NCBI GenBank assembly: GCA_021773975.1
Contig: JAJFJN010000041.1
Coordinates: 1 to 64,000, forward strand
Direction: 5' to 3'
Source: Gammaproteobacteria bacterium
GTDB taxonomy: Bacteria; Pseudomonadota; Gammaproteobacteria; Chromatiales; Chromatiaceae
Length of the DNA stretch: 64,000 bases
In this document: one piece after another, positions 25,692 through 37,504 of the stretch
How the letters are laid out: each line of letters starts with the position of its first letter
How positions within the stretch are numbered: position 1 is the first letter of the stretch
The notes under the pieces: generated by a model
Told to the model about the DNA's origin: nothing
Seen by the model: only the letters and a program-made list of their open reading frames with translations
Databases searched by the model: none
Position numbers and translations under genes: made by a program

Positions 25692-27928
25692 ATAAAGCAG
25701 AGGAAATAAAGATGAATAGCAAGCCGGTCAAATCCGGATCACAGCGCCAGGCAAACCGTTGGGCAGCCACTTACCGCCAAACTACGGTGCTGATCCAAAC
25801 ACTATTGCTAATCCTGGTAACCACTGGATTTTCATCCGCTTATGCTACAGCTAGTGTGGTATTACAGAGCATTAAGTCAACCACTCTACCCGGCAACCGT
25901 GTTCAAATTATCCTCACTGCATCTGGACCACTCACACAGCCAACAAGCTTTACTACCGACAATCCTGCGCGTATTGCCCTGGATTTTTCTGGCATCAAAA
26001 ACGCCCTGGAAAAAAAGACTCATCCTATTAGTGTTGGCATGGCCAGAAGCATTACTGCAATTGAAGCCGGTTCACGCACACGTATCGTTATCAACTTAGT
26101 TGCCTCAGTTCCACACAATATTAGCTTGGAAGGAAACCAAGCCATCATCACAATTGAAGGTGGAAATACTAATACCGACCAACTAACAGCACTGCAAACA
26201 GGGCAATCTCAAGAGGCGGTAACTTCCCGTATCCACAGCGCATCTGAAGTGCGAGCTATTGAAAACATTGACTTCCGCCGAGGCGATGCAGGAGAGGGGC
26301 GCATCATGATCACCCTCTCAGACCCAAGCACACTGGTAGATCTACGTGAAGAAGGCGGCCGCATTGTTGTTGATTTTCTAGATACAACACTACCTCAACG
26401 ACTAACGCGTAAATACGATGTAACTGATTTTGCAACGCCTGTACAAACTGTTGAGGCATCCCCATCTGATAATAATGTCAAAATAGAGATTTTTCCTACA
26501 GGTGACTACCAACACCTGGCCTATCAGACAGGCTCACTCTATACCATAGAAGTTCAACCACTAACCAAGGCACAAAAAGAAGATATCGCGCGTAATAAGC
26601 AAATTTTTACCGGTGACCGGCTATCCCTCAACTTTCAGGATATTGAGGTACGCTCTGTTCTACAGCTATTGGCCGATTTTACCGGCCTAAACATGGTAAC
26701 CAGCGATACAGTACAGGGGCGCATCACCCTGCGACTGAAGAATGTCCCCTGGGATCAAGCCTTGGATATCATCCTAAAAACCAAAGGCCTTTCAATGCGA
26801 CGCACCGACAAGGTCATACTTGTTGCGCCAACCGAAGAGATCGCTGCCCGCGAAAAACTCATACTCGAATCAGAGCGCCAAATCGAAGAACTAGCTCCTC
26901 TGCGTGCTGAATTTATACAGGTTAACTATGCCAAAGCAGCCGATCTGGCTGCTCTACTTAAGAGTGAAGAGAACAAACTACTCTCTGAACGAGGCAGCGT
27001 CACCATAGATGAACGCACAAATACCCTACTGGTACAAGATACCGCTATAAAACTGGAAGAGGTTCGTAACCTTGTTGAACTATTGGATATCCCTATCCGA
27101 CAAGTGCTTATCGAATCACGCGTAGTCATTGCTAATGACGACTTTGCCAAAGACCTTGGGGTAAAACTAGGCTTTGGTGCTCAAAAATCAAACGTAGGTG
27201 ATATGGTAGGTAGTGGCCGCATTTTGGAAGGCAGTCGACTAAAAGTGGGTGGCGGTTTAGCAGGTGATATTGCTCATGGTGAAGTGGCATCAACAAGCCT
27301 TGAATCCCCCGCGGGTAGCGGCAACCAAGCACTTCTTGTTAATCTACCTCAAACACTAAGTGCATCCCGTGGTGGCGCTATTAACTTCATTTTAGGAAAA
27401 ATGGCCTCTCACTTAATAAGGCTCGAACTCAACGCAATGCAAGTAGAAGGCAAAGGTGAAATCATCTCCAGCCCACGCATCGTTACCTCCGATCAAAATA
27501 AAGCCGTTATTAAACAGGGCCTTGAGATTCCTTACGAAGTCTCGTCTTCCAGTGGCGCAACAACCGTCTCCTTTAAAGAGGCACTTTTAAAATTAGAGGT
27601 CACACCCCACATCACACCCGATGACCGCGTTATCATGGACATCATCATCAATAAAGATAACCCAGATTGGACAAACGAGCGTAACGGCGTACCACCCATT
27701 GACAGACGCTCTGTCGAAACCTCTGTTTTAGTAGAGAATGGAGAAACCATTGTGCTTGGCGGGGTATTTGAGCGCACTAAATCTGAAAATATTCAGCGTG
27801 TCCCATTCTTCGGTGACCTGCCTTATATCGGATTCGCATTCAAACAACGTGTTGAAAGAGATGAAAACAAAGAACTGCTCATCTTTGTCACACCAAAAAT
27901 ACTAAAAGATACACTGGGCATACGTTAA
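25688..27928 (+). CDS. pilQ: type IV pilus secretin PilQ
   Basis: Outer-membrane secretin ring through which the pilus passes. In order: an N-terminal signal region whose hydrophobic core is near residues 35-52, two AMIN domains that bind peptidoglycan, an STN/N0 domain (LNFQDIEVRSVLQLLADFTGLN), a secretin N1 domain, and the secretin core with GEIISSPRIVTSDQNKA and GETIVLGGVFE. Length is 746 aa. ATG 25688 overlaps the pilP stop. A second ATG at 25712 has a better ribosome site (GAGGA) and would shorten the unusually long charged n-region of the signal peptide by 8 residues. Either start is possible. Confidence 0.94.
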   Translation: MNKAEEIKMNSKPVKSGSQRQANRWAATYRQTTVLIQTLLLILVTTGFSSAYATASVVLQSIKSTTLPGNRVQIILTASGPLTQPTSFTTDNPARIALDFSGIKNALEKKTHPISVGMARSITAIEAGSRTRIVINLVASVPHNISLEGNQAIITIEGGNTNTDQLTALQTGQSQEAVTSRIHSASEVRAIENIDFRRGDAGEGRIMITLSDPSTLVDLREEGGRIVVDFLDTTLPQRLTRKYDVTDFATPVQTVEASPSDNNVKIEIFPTGDYQHLAYQTGSLYTIEVQPLTKAQKEDIARNKQIFTGDRLSLNFQDIEVRSVLQLLADFTGLNMVTSDTVQGRITLRLKNVPWDQALDIILKTKGLSMRRTDKVILVAPTEEIAAREKLILESERQIEELAPLRAEFIQVNYAKAADLAALLKSEENKLLSERGSVTIDERTNTLLVQDTAIKLEEVRNLVELLDIPIRQVLIESRVVIANDDFAKDLGVKLGFGAQKSNVGDMVGSGRILEGSRLKVGGGLAGDIAHGEVASTSLESPAGSGNQALLVNLPQTLSASRGGAINFILGKMASHLIRLELNAMQVEGKGEIISSPRIVTSDQNKAVIKQGLEIPYEVSSSSGATTVSFKEALLKLEVTPHITPDDRVIMDIIINKDNPDWTNERNGVPPIDRRSVETSVLVENGETIVLGGVFERTKSENIQRVPFFGDLPYIGFAFKQRVERDENKELLIFVTPKILKDTLGIR

Positions 27929-28008
27929 TAGACCTGAATTGATCTGGGCTTTAGACTAAAATAAACCTTCGCTATATAAACCAGGACTAAATTTTAGATA
28001 CCCTCTAC

Positions 28009-28527
28009 ATGCAACGTACTGAAAACATCTTTCTTGTTGGCCCAATGGGGGTTGGCAAAAGCACCATCGGAAAACAACTCGCAACCAAAATCGGTCTTGA
28101 TTTTAAGGATAGCGATCTAGAGATCCAGAAACGCACTGGGGTAGATATCCCCACCATCTTTGAATTTGAGGGTGAAGCTGGTTTTAGAAAACGAGAGACA
28201 GCCATCCTGGATGAACTAACCCAGCTAAAAGGATTAGTTTTATCTACTGGTGGTGGAGCTGTACTAGCTGCAGCCAATCGGCAACACCTCACAGCACGCG
28301 GTCTAGTCATCTACCTATATTGCTCTCCAGATCAGCAATATGCCCGAACACAAAAAGATCGATCTCGTCCCTTGCTGCAAACTGAAAGCCCATTAGCTAA
28401 ATTGCAGGAATTAATGGAAGAGCGCGACCCTCTATATCGACAGGTTGCTGATCACGTTGTATCAACTGAAAAACGCAATGCCGCTTCTGTAACAAAAGAG
28501 ATTTATCAGCTGGTTACTGAAGCATAA
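28009..28527 (+). CDS. aroK: shikimate kinase
   Basis: Phosphorylates shikimate at the 3-hydroxyl with ATP in aromatic amino-acid synthesis. The P-loop GPMGVGKST covers residues 11-19, followed by the shikimate-binding D-x-D (DSD), FRKRE and STGGG, and the lid arginine in KDRSRPLL. At 172 aa it has the normal AroK length. It is placed between pilQ and aroB as in most gammaproteobacteria. Confidence 0.95.
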   Translation: MQRTENIFLVGPMGVGKSTIGKQLATKIGLDFKDSDLEIQKRTGVDIPTIFEFEGEAGFRKRETAILDELTQLKGLVLSTGGGAVLAAANRQHLTARGLVIYLYCSPDQQYARTQKDRSRPLLQTESPLAKLQELMEERDPLYRQVADHVVSTEKRNAASVTKEIYQLVTEA

Positions 28528-28634
28528 ACTGTACTGAACACGCTTCATATAAAAGCAACCAACCACTACTAATAGCGCCAAACAGCACTTTCTAGGATAA
28601 TAGACCTCTATCCAATTACAGGTATGGAGCATAC

Positions 28635-29735
28635 GTGGAATCTACCACTCAAACCCTGCACGTTGACCTTGGTGAAAGAAGTTACCCTATCTACATTGGT
28701 ACAGGTCTGTTAGGGCAAGCCGAATTATACCAACGCCACATCCCTGGCCAACAGGTTATGGTAGTCAGCAATGAAACTGTTGCCCCGCTCTACCTTGAGC
28801 CGCTTCTAAAAGCACTCAACGGCTTTCAAACAGCATCCGTCATCCTTCCAGATGGAGAAGAGTTTAAAACACTAGGGATTTGGAACCATATATTTGATGC
28901 CCTATTAAACAACCATTTTGATAGGCGATGTACCATACTTGCCCTGGGAGGCGGTGTTATTGGAGATATGGCAGGATTTGCTGCCGCTGCTTACCAGCGT
29001 GGTGTTCACTTTATTCAAGTTCCAACCACCTTATTGGCACAGGTTGACTCCTCTGTTGGCGGAAAAACCGGGCTAAATCACGCGCTAGGCAAAAACATGA
29101 TTGGCGCCTTCTTCCAACCACGTTGTGTCATTGCCGACACCAACACACTCAACACACTGGATGATCGCCAGCTGGCAGCTGGCCTGGCAGAGGTCATAAA
29201 ATATGGCCTTATTACAGATGCGGAATTTTTTATTTGGTTAGAGCAAAATCTAAATAAGCTACTAGATAGAGACATTTCAGCACTCTCTTATGCCATACAA
29301 CGCTCCTGCCAAAATAAGGCACAGGTAGTTGCTGCTGATGAACTTGAAGCAGGCCAACGCGCCCTACTTAATCTTGGTCATACCTTTGGGCATGCTATTG
29401 AAACTGGCATGGGCTATGGCGACTGGCTTCATGGAGAAGGGGTTGGTGCAGGGATCTGTATGGCTGCCACACTTTCTCAAAAACTGGGGTGGCTAACAGA
29501 TAGCGAAAAAAAGCGTATTGTTGCCATAATTGAACGCGCTGGTTTGCCAATAGCACCACCTGCACAATTGAGCCCTGAGCGTTTCAAAGAGTTAATGTCA
29601 GTGGACAAAAAAGTACTGGATGGAAACCTTCGCCTTATACTACTCCAGGGTATTGGAAAATCCCTGGTTACTGATGACTTTAAGCATGACGATCTAAAAG
29701 CCACGCTAAATGAATATGGAAAAGCAAACAGATAA
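28635..29735 (+). CDS. aroB: 3-dehydroquinate synthase
   Basis: NAD- and zinc-dependent cyclisation of DAHP to 3-dehydroquinate. Recognisable are LGERSYPIYIG at the start, DGEEFKT, GGGVIGDMAGFAAAAYQRG, PTTLLAQVDSSVGGKTG, the AEVIKYGLI metal-ligand helix, and NLGHTFGHAIE with zinc ligands. Length is 366 aa. The start is GTG with GGAG 5 nt upstream; the nearby ATG at 28624 is out of frame. The 3' end overlaps damX by 26 bp. Confidence 0.94.
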   Translation: MESTTQTLHVDLGERSYPIYIGTGLLGQAELYQRHIPGQQVMVVSNETVAPLYLEPLLKALNGFQTASVILPDGEEFKTLGIWNHIFDALLNNHFDRRCTILALGGGVIGDMAGFAAAAYQRGVHFIQVPTTLLAQVDSSVGGKTGLNHALGKNMIGAFFQPRCVIADTNTLNTLDDRQLAAGLAEVIKYGLITDAEFFIWLEQNLNKLLDRDISALSYAIQRSCQNKAQVVAADELEAGQRALLNLGHTFGHAIETGMGYGDWLHGEGVGAGICMAATLSQKLGWLTDSEKKRIVAIIERAGLPIAPPAQLSPERFKELMSVDKKVLDGNLRLILLQGIGKSLVTDDFKHDDLKATLNEYGKANR

Positions 29736-31344
29736 CATCACCCATTCTGGGGATATGCCAGTAGATTCCACTGATAGCACAGTGGAATCTGGCCAACCCC
29801 AGTTTTTTGCCTATCCCGAACTGACTCAATGCCTAGATCTCATAAGTAACCTGGCTGAAAACACCAAACTCATCCCATTAATAAAAGGCCAAGAAGGATC
29901 AGGTAAAACAACACTTCTTTTACAACTCCAATCACAATCACCTAAGCACTGGCTATGCTGTCGCATCAATTCAAATCCTACAATGCACCCGGAGCAACTC
30001 TATAATCAACTTGCTCAATATTTTAATCTTGGTGAAACTGATGACCAAGCTAAACAAGCTCTTTTAATCCATTTTGAATCACTGCGGTACGATGGTGCTC
30101 TTCCCGTTATTGCTATTGATGATGCACATGTACTGCCCATAGACACAGTGATTGAACTGCTGGAATTGCAATCATTATCAACCTCAAAACATAACCACCT
30201 ATTACATATTATTTTATTTGCTGCACCTGCAATCGATGATCTGCTGCAAACAAAAGACATCCAAGCTATTAATACTCAAAATATTCAGACCTTGAATATA
30301 CCGCCATTAAATCCTGAACAAACCACGGCCTATATAACCAAGCTGCTTAATTGCTGGGGTACGTTGGAAACCTTTGCATTAACTTCAGACCAAATTGAAA
30401 AGATTGCTCGTGCCAGTCGTGGCCTACCCGGGCGAATCAAAAACCTATTAACAAAACTACCTGACCATCAAACAACCGCACAAAAACAAACAAAAAATTC
30501 TAATCTTGCAGATCGACCTATAGCATTAATAATCGTTGGTTTGGGGCTTATTTCAGTTATCGTTGCACTCTTACTATTTCAAGATGATATCAATACTGTG
30601 TTTAATAAAGCTCCATCTACTGATTTGCATATAGACGATATAATCGCTGAAGATAAATCAGAGGCTACCCAGGAATTACTCCCCTTATCAGAGCCAAAAA
30701 TAGTAGCTGTTCAAGCAACCGATGAGCCTCCCAAAATCAGATCTATTGAAGTGCTTAAACCCATCATAGAAATACCTGAGCAAAATAGTGTTATAACAAC
30801 TTTATCTAATGCACCTGAAACACAAGCTAAGGAGTTGATACAAGAAGTACCGATTCTAGAGGATGATAAAGCTGACACTCAGTTAACAGAAACCCCTGAA
30901 CCACCAAAAACCACAACACCGCCTGCATCAATTACAGCTCCTGCCATTCAAGAGCCTATCCCTACTAATGAATTAATTACTGATATTTCAGAAAGTTTAT
31001 CTATTGCAGCAGAAACAACACCCAAACCTAAAACAGGCCTAGAAAATATAAAGCAAGAGAGCTGGATACTCTCACAGGATCCAACAACATATACACTTCA
31101 AGTTATTGGATTAAAAGATAAGCCTAGCCTCTATGTCTATATCAAACGACACAAGCTGGCTGGAGATCTCGCTTATTTCAAAACCTCTCGTAATGGACAA
31201 CCATGGTATCCCTTATTATATGGCTCATATTCTGGCCGGGCTGTCGCTATTGCTGCTAAGGAAGAACTATCATTACAACTTCAGCAAAAAGACATCTGGA
31301 TACGTAACCTTGGTGCCGTGCACAAAGAGATCAATGCAAAATAA
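29710..31344 (+). CDS. damX: DamX-like cell-division protein with AAA ATPase and SPOR domains
   Basis: Bitopic membrane protein that recognises glycan strands at the division site. The N-terminal ExeA-like ATPase has Walker A GQEGSGKT (60-67) and Walker B VIAIDDAH. One membrane helix lies near residues 270-290. A long, poorly conserved P/T/E-rich periplasmic linker leads to a C-terminal SPOR domain (about 455-540) with YTLQVIGLKDK and WYPLLYGSYSGRAVAIAA. At 544 aa it is in the usual range. It overlaps aroB by 26 bp and ends 6 bp from the converging glmS. A second in-frame ATG at 29716 is possible. Confidence 0.88.
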   Translation: MNMEKQTDNITHSGDMPVDSTDSTVESGQPQFFAYPELTQCLDLISNLAENTKLIPLIKGQEGSGKTTLLLQLQSQSPKHWLCCRINSNPTMHPEQLYNQLAQYFNLGETDDQAKQALLIHFESLRYDGALPVIAIDDAHVLPIDTVIELLELQSLSTSKHNHLLHIILFAAPAIDDLLQTKDIQAINTQNIQTLNIPPLNPEQTTAYITKLLNCWGTLETFALTSDQIEKIARASRGLPGRIKNLLTKLPDHQTTAQKQTKNSNLADRPIALIIVGLGLISVIVALLLFQDDINTVFNKAPSTDLHIDDIIAEDKSEATQELLPLSEPKIVAVQATDEPPKIRSIEVLKPIIEIPEQNSVITTLSNAPETQAKELIQEVPILEDDKADTQLTETPEPPKTTTPPASITAPAIQEPIPTNELITDISESLSIAAETTPKPKTGLENIKQESWILSQDPTTYTLQVIGLKDKPSLYVYIKRHKLAGDLAYFKTSRNGQPWYPLLYGSYSGRAVAIAAKEELSLQLQQKDIWIRNLGAVHKEINAK

Positions 31345-31350
31345 TCAAAC

Positions 31351-33177
31351 CTACTCTACAGTCACTGACTTCGCCAAATTTCTTGGTTGATCAACATCTG
31401 TTCCTTTCAATACAGCCACATGATACGAAAGAAGCTGTAAGGGAATACTATAGACAATAGGTGCCGTGCTTGGGCATATATCATCAAGGGTTAGATTTTG
31501 GTAATGATCCAGATCTATACTGACCGTGCGGTCACTAAACAGGAATAGCTCACCACCACGTGCCCTAACCTCTTGCAGGTTAGAGAGCACCTTTTCTAAT
31601 AACGGATCATCGGGCAAGGCACAAACTACAGGCATTTCAGCATCTACCAATGCCAGTGGACCATGTTTCAACTCTCCAGCTGGATAGGCTTCTGCGTGAA
31701 TATAGGAGATCTCTTTCAACTTTAAAGCACCCTCAAGTGCAATAGGGTAAAAAGTACCTCGCCCTAAAAACAGCGCATTCTCTTTTTTAGCGAAACCATT
31801 TGCCATCTCACGAATCGCATCTGATAACTCAAGCACCACTTCAACCTGGCGGGGTAAAGCATGTAGCTCATCAACCAGCTCTTTCTCTTGCTCCCGAGAC
31901 ATCCCTTGCCGACGGGCAAGTGCTATTGTAAGTAGGCGAAAAGCAACTAATTGAGTAGTAAAAGCCTTAGTGGAGGCCACACCAATTTCTGGTCCGGCAC
32001 GTGTCATTAGCGCAACATCAGACTCTCGAACCAGTGAGCTTTCTGGTACATTGCAGATACAGAGACTCCCCAGATAACCTGCGTCTTTTGCACCACGAAG
32101 TGCAGCCAAAGTATCTGCCGTCTCACCCGACTGGGAAACCGTAATAATTAATGTATTTTTTGGTACTACAACCCGACGATAACGGTATTCACTCGCCACC
32201 TCTACACTGCACTGCACGCCAACCTCTTCCATCCAATATTTTGCAACCAACCCAGCATGGTAACTAGTGCCACAAGCAATAATATGTATAGCCTCTGTTT
32301 TATCTAGCAGCATTTTTGCTTCGTGACCAAAACTCTCTTCTAATAATCGACCCTTATGAATGCGCCCCTCTAGGGTCTCAGCTATAACCGCTGGCTGCTC
32401 GTAGATCTCTTTGAGCATGTAGTGAGGATAGGGACCTTTTTCAGCAGTCGAGGCGGCAAGGTGAGACTGTTGAATTGTCCGTTCTACTACATTCCCTTCA
32501 CTATCAAAGATGGTGACACCATCACGTCGCACTTCTGCAATATCACCCTCTTCAAGAAATATAAAGCGCTGTGTAACTGGCAAAAGAGCAAAAACATCCG
32601 AGGCAATATAATTGCCCTTCTCAGCAACACCGATAACCAATGGACTACCTGCGCGAGCAACAACTAGCCGCTCTGAATCTTCGGGATTGACCACAGCCAG
32701 CGCATAAGCGCCAACAAGTTGAGTAATAGCTAGTCGCACAACCTGAATCAGATCCTGATTGCTTTTCATTAGACTAGCAAGCAGATGGGCTATTACCTCG
32801 GTATCTGTTTCAGATGTAAAGATATAGCCCTGTGACTCAAGCTGCTTGCGCAGCTCACTATGATTTTCAATGATGCCATTATGTACAATGGCAACCTGCT
32901 CTCCACTCATATGAGGATGAGCATTCCGCTCAGCAGGCATGCCATGTGTTGCCCAGCGGGTATGCGCAATGCCAAGATCACCTTTAACTGTACTCTTATC
33001 CAGCAGCTCTTTTAAAGCAGCTACTTTGCCTACTGAACGAACACGTTGCAGTCGGCCATCTGCTGTCCTGATTGCAACTCCAGCAGAATCATACCCCCGA
33101 TACTCTAGGCGCTTCAGACCTTCCAATAAAACTGGTGTTACATCTTCCCGTGCAATTGCTCCAACAATTCCGCACAT
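31351..33177 (-). CDS. glmS: glutamine-fructose-6-phosphate aminotransferase
   Basis: Makes glucosamine-6-phosphate from fructose-6-phosphate and glutamine, the committed step to UDP-N-acetylglucosamine. The N-terminal Ntn glutaminase uses Cys2 in MCGIVGAIA and carries HTRWATHG. Two SIS isomerase domains follow, with ACGTSYHAG, ISQSGET-type VSQSGETADT, and the C-terminal NLAKSVTVE tail. Length is 608 aa, complete. It lies 13 bp after glmU and is therefore cotranscribed. Confidence 0.96.
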   Translation of the reverse strand: MCGIVGAIAREDVTPVLLEGLKRLEYRGYDSAGVAIRTADGRLQRVRSVGKVAALKELLDKSTVKGDLGIAHTRWATHGMPAERNAHPHMSGEQVAIVHNGIIENHSELRKQLESQGYIFTSETDTEVIAHLLASLMKSNQDLIQVVRLAITQLVGAYALAVVNPEDSERLVVARAGSPLVIGVAEKGNYIASDVFALLPVTQRFIFLEEGDIAEVRRDGVTIFDSEGNVVERTIQQSHLAASTAEKGPYPHYMLKEIYEQPAVIAETLEGRIHKGRLLEESFGHEAKMLLDKTEAIHIIACGTSYHAGLVAKYWMEEVGVQCSVEVASEYRYRRVVVPKNTLIITVSQSGETADTLAALRGAKDAGYLGSLCICNVPESSLVRESDVALMTRAGPEIGVASTKAFTTQLVAFRLLTIALARRQGMSREQEKELVDELHALPRQVEVVLELSDAIREMANGFAKKENALFLGRGTFYPIALEGALKLKEISYIHAEAYPAGELKHGPLALVDAEMPVVCALPDDPLLEKVLSNLQEVRARGGELFLFSDRTVSIDLDHYQNLTLDDICPSTAPIVYSIPLQLLSYHVAVLKGTDVDQPRNLAKSVTVE

Positions 33178-33190
33178 AGTAGTCTTGCCT

Positions 33191-34564
33191 CTAGTTATTG
33201 ATTTTTTTTACAGGTCGCTTCCAACCCTTTACAGAGAATTGTTTATTGCGGCTAAGTGTCAGCATTTCTGGTGGTGCATCAGTCGTAATTGTAGACCCTG
33301 CACCGATAGTAGCACCTTCCCCAATCTTAACAGGAGCAACCAGCTGTGAATCAGACCCAATAAAGACATTATCACCAATAACCGTTTGAAACTTATTGGC
33401 TCCATCATAATTACAGGTAATAGTGCCTGCACCAATATTCACATTCTTTCCAACAAGAGAATCACCAATATAGCTTAGATGATTAATCTTGCTGCCTTCA
33501 TTGATGTCAGACTTTTTAATCTCTACAAAATTGCCTACCTTGTTTCTACCTGCAAGCTTAGTGCCTGGCCGTAAACGCGAAAATGGGCCAATAACACTCT
33601 CCGCTCCAATGGTGGCATCTTCAATCACACAATTTTCGAGTATTTGAACCCCATCAGCAATGCTACAGTTACGGATAACACTATTAGCACCAATGCGTAC
33701 ACCATCCCCCAATTCTACGCGGCCTTCTATGATTACATTGATATCAATCTGGACATCCTGACCAGCAATCAACTCACCTCTAAGGTCAAATCGCGATGGA
33801 TCCAGAAGTGCAACACCTTGCTGCATCAACAACTCGGCTTGCTTCAGTTGGTAATATCGCTCTAGAAAAGCCAATTGAGTGTGATTATTCACACCCATTA
33901 CTTCAGTTGAATCGTCAGGTTGTGCAACCTTTACATCCACTCCATCGGCAACAGCAAGCTCAACAATATCTGTAAGATAATACTCATTTTGAACATTATT
34001 ATTATCAACACGCAACAACCAATCTATCAGCCTTTTTTTATCAGCAATCAAAAAACCTGTATTGATCTCTGTAATTTCTAGCTCTTCAGATGTTGCATCC
34101 TTATGCTCAACAATACGCTGCACTACACCTTCTGCATCTCGCACAATACGCCCATAGCCTGTGGGGTTTTCCAGATTAACTGTAAGCAGTGCCAAGTCAC
34201 TCTCTGATGCCGCTTGAATAAGCGAAGAGAGTGTTGAAACTTTAATAAGTGGTACGTCACCATACAGAACTAACACACGATCAACATCTACAAGACTAGA
34301 GGTTGCCTGATCCACAGCATGCCCTGTACCCAGTTGCTGAACCTGCTCCACCCAGATAATTTTCTCATCAGAAGAAAAAGCCTGTAGAACAGCTTCCCCA
34401 CCATGCCCATAGACAACAATAGTTTGTGTAGGATCAAGCTTATTAGATGTATTAACCACATGCCGCAGCAATGGGCGATTAGCAAGCCTATGTAAAACTT
34501 TTGGTAGTGAAGAACGCATACGCGTTCCTTTTCCAGCAGCAAGAATGACAACACCAAGTTTCAT
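33191..34564 (-). CDS. glmU: bifunctional GlmU, UDP-N-acetylglucosamine pyrophosphorylase / glucosamine-1-phosphate acetyltransferase
   Basis: Makes UDP-GlcNAc for peptidoglycan and lipopolysaccharide. The N-terminal uridylyltransferase shows LAAGKGTRMRSSLPKVL. The C-terminal left-handed beta-helix acetyltransferase shows GRNKVGNFVEIKKS and NIGAGTITCNYDG. Length is 457 aa. First gene of the glmU-glmS pair. The -10 TATAAT at 34603-34598 lies just after the terminator of the ATP synthase operon, so the pair has its own transcription start. Confidence 0.96.
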   Translation of the reverse strand: MKLGVVILAAGKGTRMRSSLPKVLHRLANRPLLRHVVNTSNKLDPTQTIVVYGHGGEAVLQAFSSDEKIIWVEQVQQLGTGHAVDQATSSLVDVDRVLVLYGDVPLIKVSTLSSLIQAASESDLALLTVNLENPTGYGRIVRDAEGVVQRIVEHKDATSEELEITEINTGFLIADKKRLIDWLLRVDNNNVQNEYYLTDIVELAVADGVDVKVAQPDDSTEVMGVNNHTQLAFLERYYQLKQAELLMQQGVALLDPSRFDLRGELIAGQDVQIDINVIIEGRVELGDGVRIGANSVIRNCSIADGVQILENCVIEDATIGAESVIGPFSRLRPGTKLAGRNKVGNFVEIKKSDINEGSKINHLSYIGDSLVGKNVNIGAGTITCNYDGANKFQTVIGDNVFIGSDSQLVAPVKIGEGATIGAGSTITTDAPPEMLTLSRNKQFSVKGWKRPVKKINN

Positions 34565-34597
34565 TCGATTTCCATGTCATTATTAATATAGGTTTTG

Positions 34598-34626
34598 ATT
34601 ATACCTGAATTATTAAGGGCACAAAA
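34598..34626 (-). promoter_or_regulatory. candidate glmU promoter
   Basis: A perfect -10 TATAAT (34603-34598 on the minus strand) lies about 34 bp before the glmU ATG. The -35 region falls in the A/T-run of the preceding terminator and is poor (TTTTGT at a 17-bp spacing). Confidence 0.45.
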
Positions 34627-34656
34627 AAACGGCTCTTAATAAAGAGCCGTTTTTTA
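34624..34656 (-). terminator. terminator of the ATP synthase operon
   Basis: CGGCTCTT and AAGAGCCG form a perfect 8-bp stem with loop AATA, flanked by A-runs and T-runs so that it can work on both strands. It lies 27 bp after the atpC stop. Confidence 0.88.
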
Positions 34657-34682
34657 TTTAACGCAACTTAAACTAACTGATA

Positions 34683-35105
34683 TTACTTTTTACGTAATCT
34701 TTCGATAGCTCTTAGCTGTGCTGCTGCCTCTGCTAGTTCAGCCTGGGCTTTAGCATGCTCAAAATCAGCTTGTTGACCAGCCAGCGCATCTTCAGCACGG
34801 CGTTTGGCTTCTAGTGCTGCTGCTTCATCAAGGTCGGCTGCACGAATAGCAGTATCAGCAAGTACAGTGACAACATGCGGCTGAATCTCAAGAATTCCGC
34901 CCGAGACAAAGAAATGCTGTATCTCTTTACCATCGCCTTCATCTACTCGAATTTCACCCGGCTTAAGCTGGGTAACCAGCGGAGTATGGCGAGGCGCTAT
35001 ACCTAGTTCTCCCATTACTGCAGGTGCATAGACCATTTCAGCCAGCCCAGAATGGATTGCACCCTCTGCACTAACAATGTCTACGTGTATTGTCATTGCC
35101 ATCAT
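34683..35105 (-). CDS. atpC: ATP synthase F1 subunit epsilon
   Basis: Central-stalk and regulatory subunit of F1. N-terminal beta-barrel ([33 protein letters not shown]) and C-terminal two-helix domain rich in A, E and R. Length is 140 aa. Three Met codons cluster at the start (35105, 35102, 35096). GGAG precedes the first by 5 nt and the second by 8 nt, so the second is equally likely. Last gene of the operon. Confidence 0.95.
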   Translation of the reverse strand: MMAMTIHVDIVSAEGAIHSGLAEMVYAPAVMGELGIAPRHTPLVTQLKPGEIRVDEGDGKEIQHFFVSGGILEIQPHVVTVLADTAIRAADLDEAAALEAKRRAEDALAGQQADFEHAKAQAELAEAAAQLRAIERLRKK

Positions 35106-35130
35106 ATATCTCCAGAGCTAGAAGAGCGGT

Positions 35131-36504
<1,374 letters not shown>

Positions 36505-36591
36505 TTAATCCTCTTTCTTGCCTGATCTGGTCAGGTTGAAAATTTAATACTCTAAAAAATTCGGTTCGCTCAAGCTGAAATCAACTTAGCA

Positions 36592-37452
36592 CTATACCGC
36601 TGCTGCACCACTCACGATCTCGGAGATCTCTTGGGTAATCGCTGCCTGGCGTGCCTTGTTGTAGATCAGCTGCAGTTCATCAATCAGCTCGCCTGCGTTA
36701 TCTGATGCAGATTTCATTGCAACCATTCGTGCAGACTGCTCGCAAGCACCGTTTTCAACAACGCCTTGGTAAGTTAGTGACTCAATGTAGCGTGTCAGCA
36801 ATCCATCCAGAACCTCTTTCGAATCAGGCTCATAGATGTAATCCCAGTGATGTTTCAGCTCTTCCTCTGACTCACCGGCAATCGGAACCAACTGTTCAAC
36901 GGTTGGATTCTGAGTCATGGTGTTAACAAAGTGGTTGTAAGCAATATAAATACGGTCTATTTCTCCGTTTTCATAAGCATCCAACATCACCTTAACAACA
37001 CCAATCAAGTCTTCAATGCGTGGCGCCTCACCCAGCTGTGTTGCTTCTGCCATCACCCGACCACCGTAACGACGAAAAAAACCTAACGCCTTTTTACCAA
37101 TGGTGCAGAATTCAACTTCGATGCCACTCTCTTGTTGCACCTTGATATTTCTGGCCAACTGACGAAACAGGTTATTATTCAAGCCACCACAAAGTCCGCG
37201 GTCAGATGAAATAACAATGTAACCTACTCGCTTAACTTCACGTTCAATCATGAAGCTGTGCTTGTACTCAGGATGTGCATGGGACAGGTGACCGATGACA
37301 CTCTTCATCTTTTCCGCATAAGGGGCCGTAGCCTCTTTGCGTTCCTGAGCCTTACGCATTTTGGCGGCCGCTACCATCTCCATAGCAGAGGTGATTTTCT
37401 GCGTATTTTTGATGCTTGCGATCTTGGTGCGAATTTCTTTTGCGCCTGCCAT
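36592..37452 (-). CDS. atpG: ATP synthase F1 subunit gamma
   Basis: Rotary shaft of the enzyme. N-terminal helix [21 protein letters not shown] and C-terminal helix with ALKSAS-type [15 protein letters not shown] and [19 protein letters not shown] pair as the coiled coil. [11 protein letters not shown] marks the conserved Rossmann part. Length is 286 aa. Confidence 0.96.
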   Translation of the reverse strand: MAGAKEIRTKIASIKNTQKITSAMEMVAAAKMRKAQERKEATAPYAEKMKSVIGHLSHAHPEYKHSFMIEREVKRVGYIVISSDRGLCGGLNNNLFRQLARNIKVQQESGIEVEFCTIGKKALGFFRRYGGRVMAEATQLGEAPRIEDLIGVVKVMLDAYENGEIDRIYIAYNHFVNTMTQNPTVEQLVPIAGESEEELKHHWDYIYEPDSKEVLDGLLTRYIESLTYQGVVENGACEQSARMVAMKSASDNAGELIDELQLIYNKARQAAITQEISEIVSGAAAV

Positions 37453-37504
37453 GATTGCTCTCTATTGAATATGCCTAAATGCTGTCTCTTGTCTATCTCT
37501 TAGC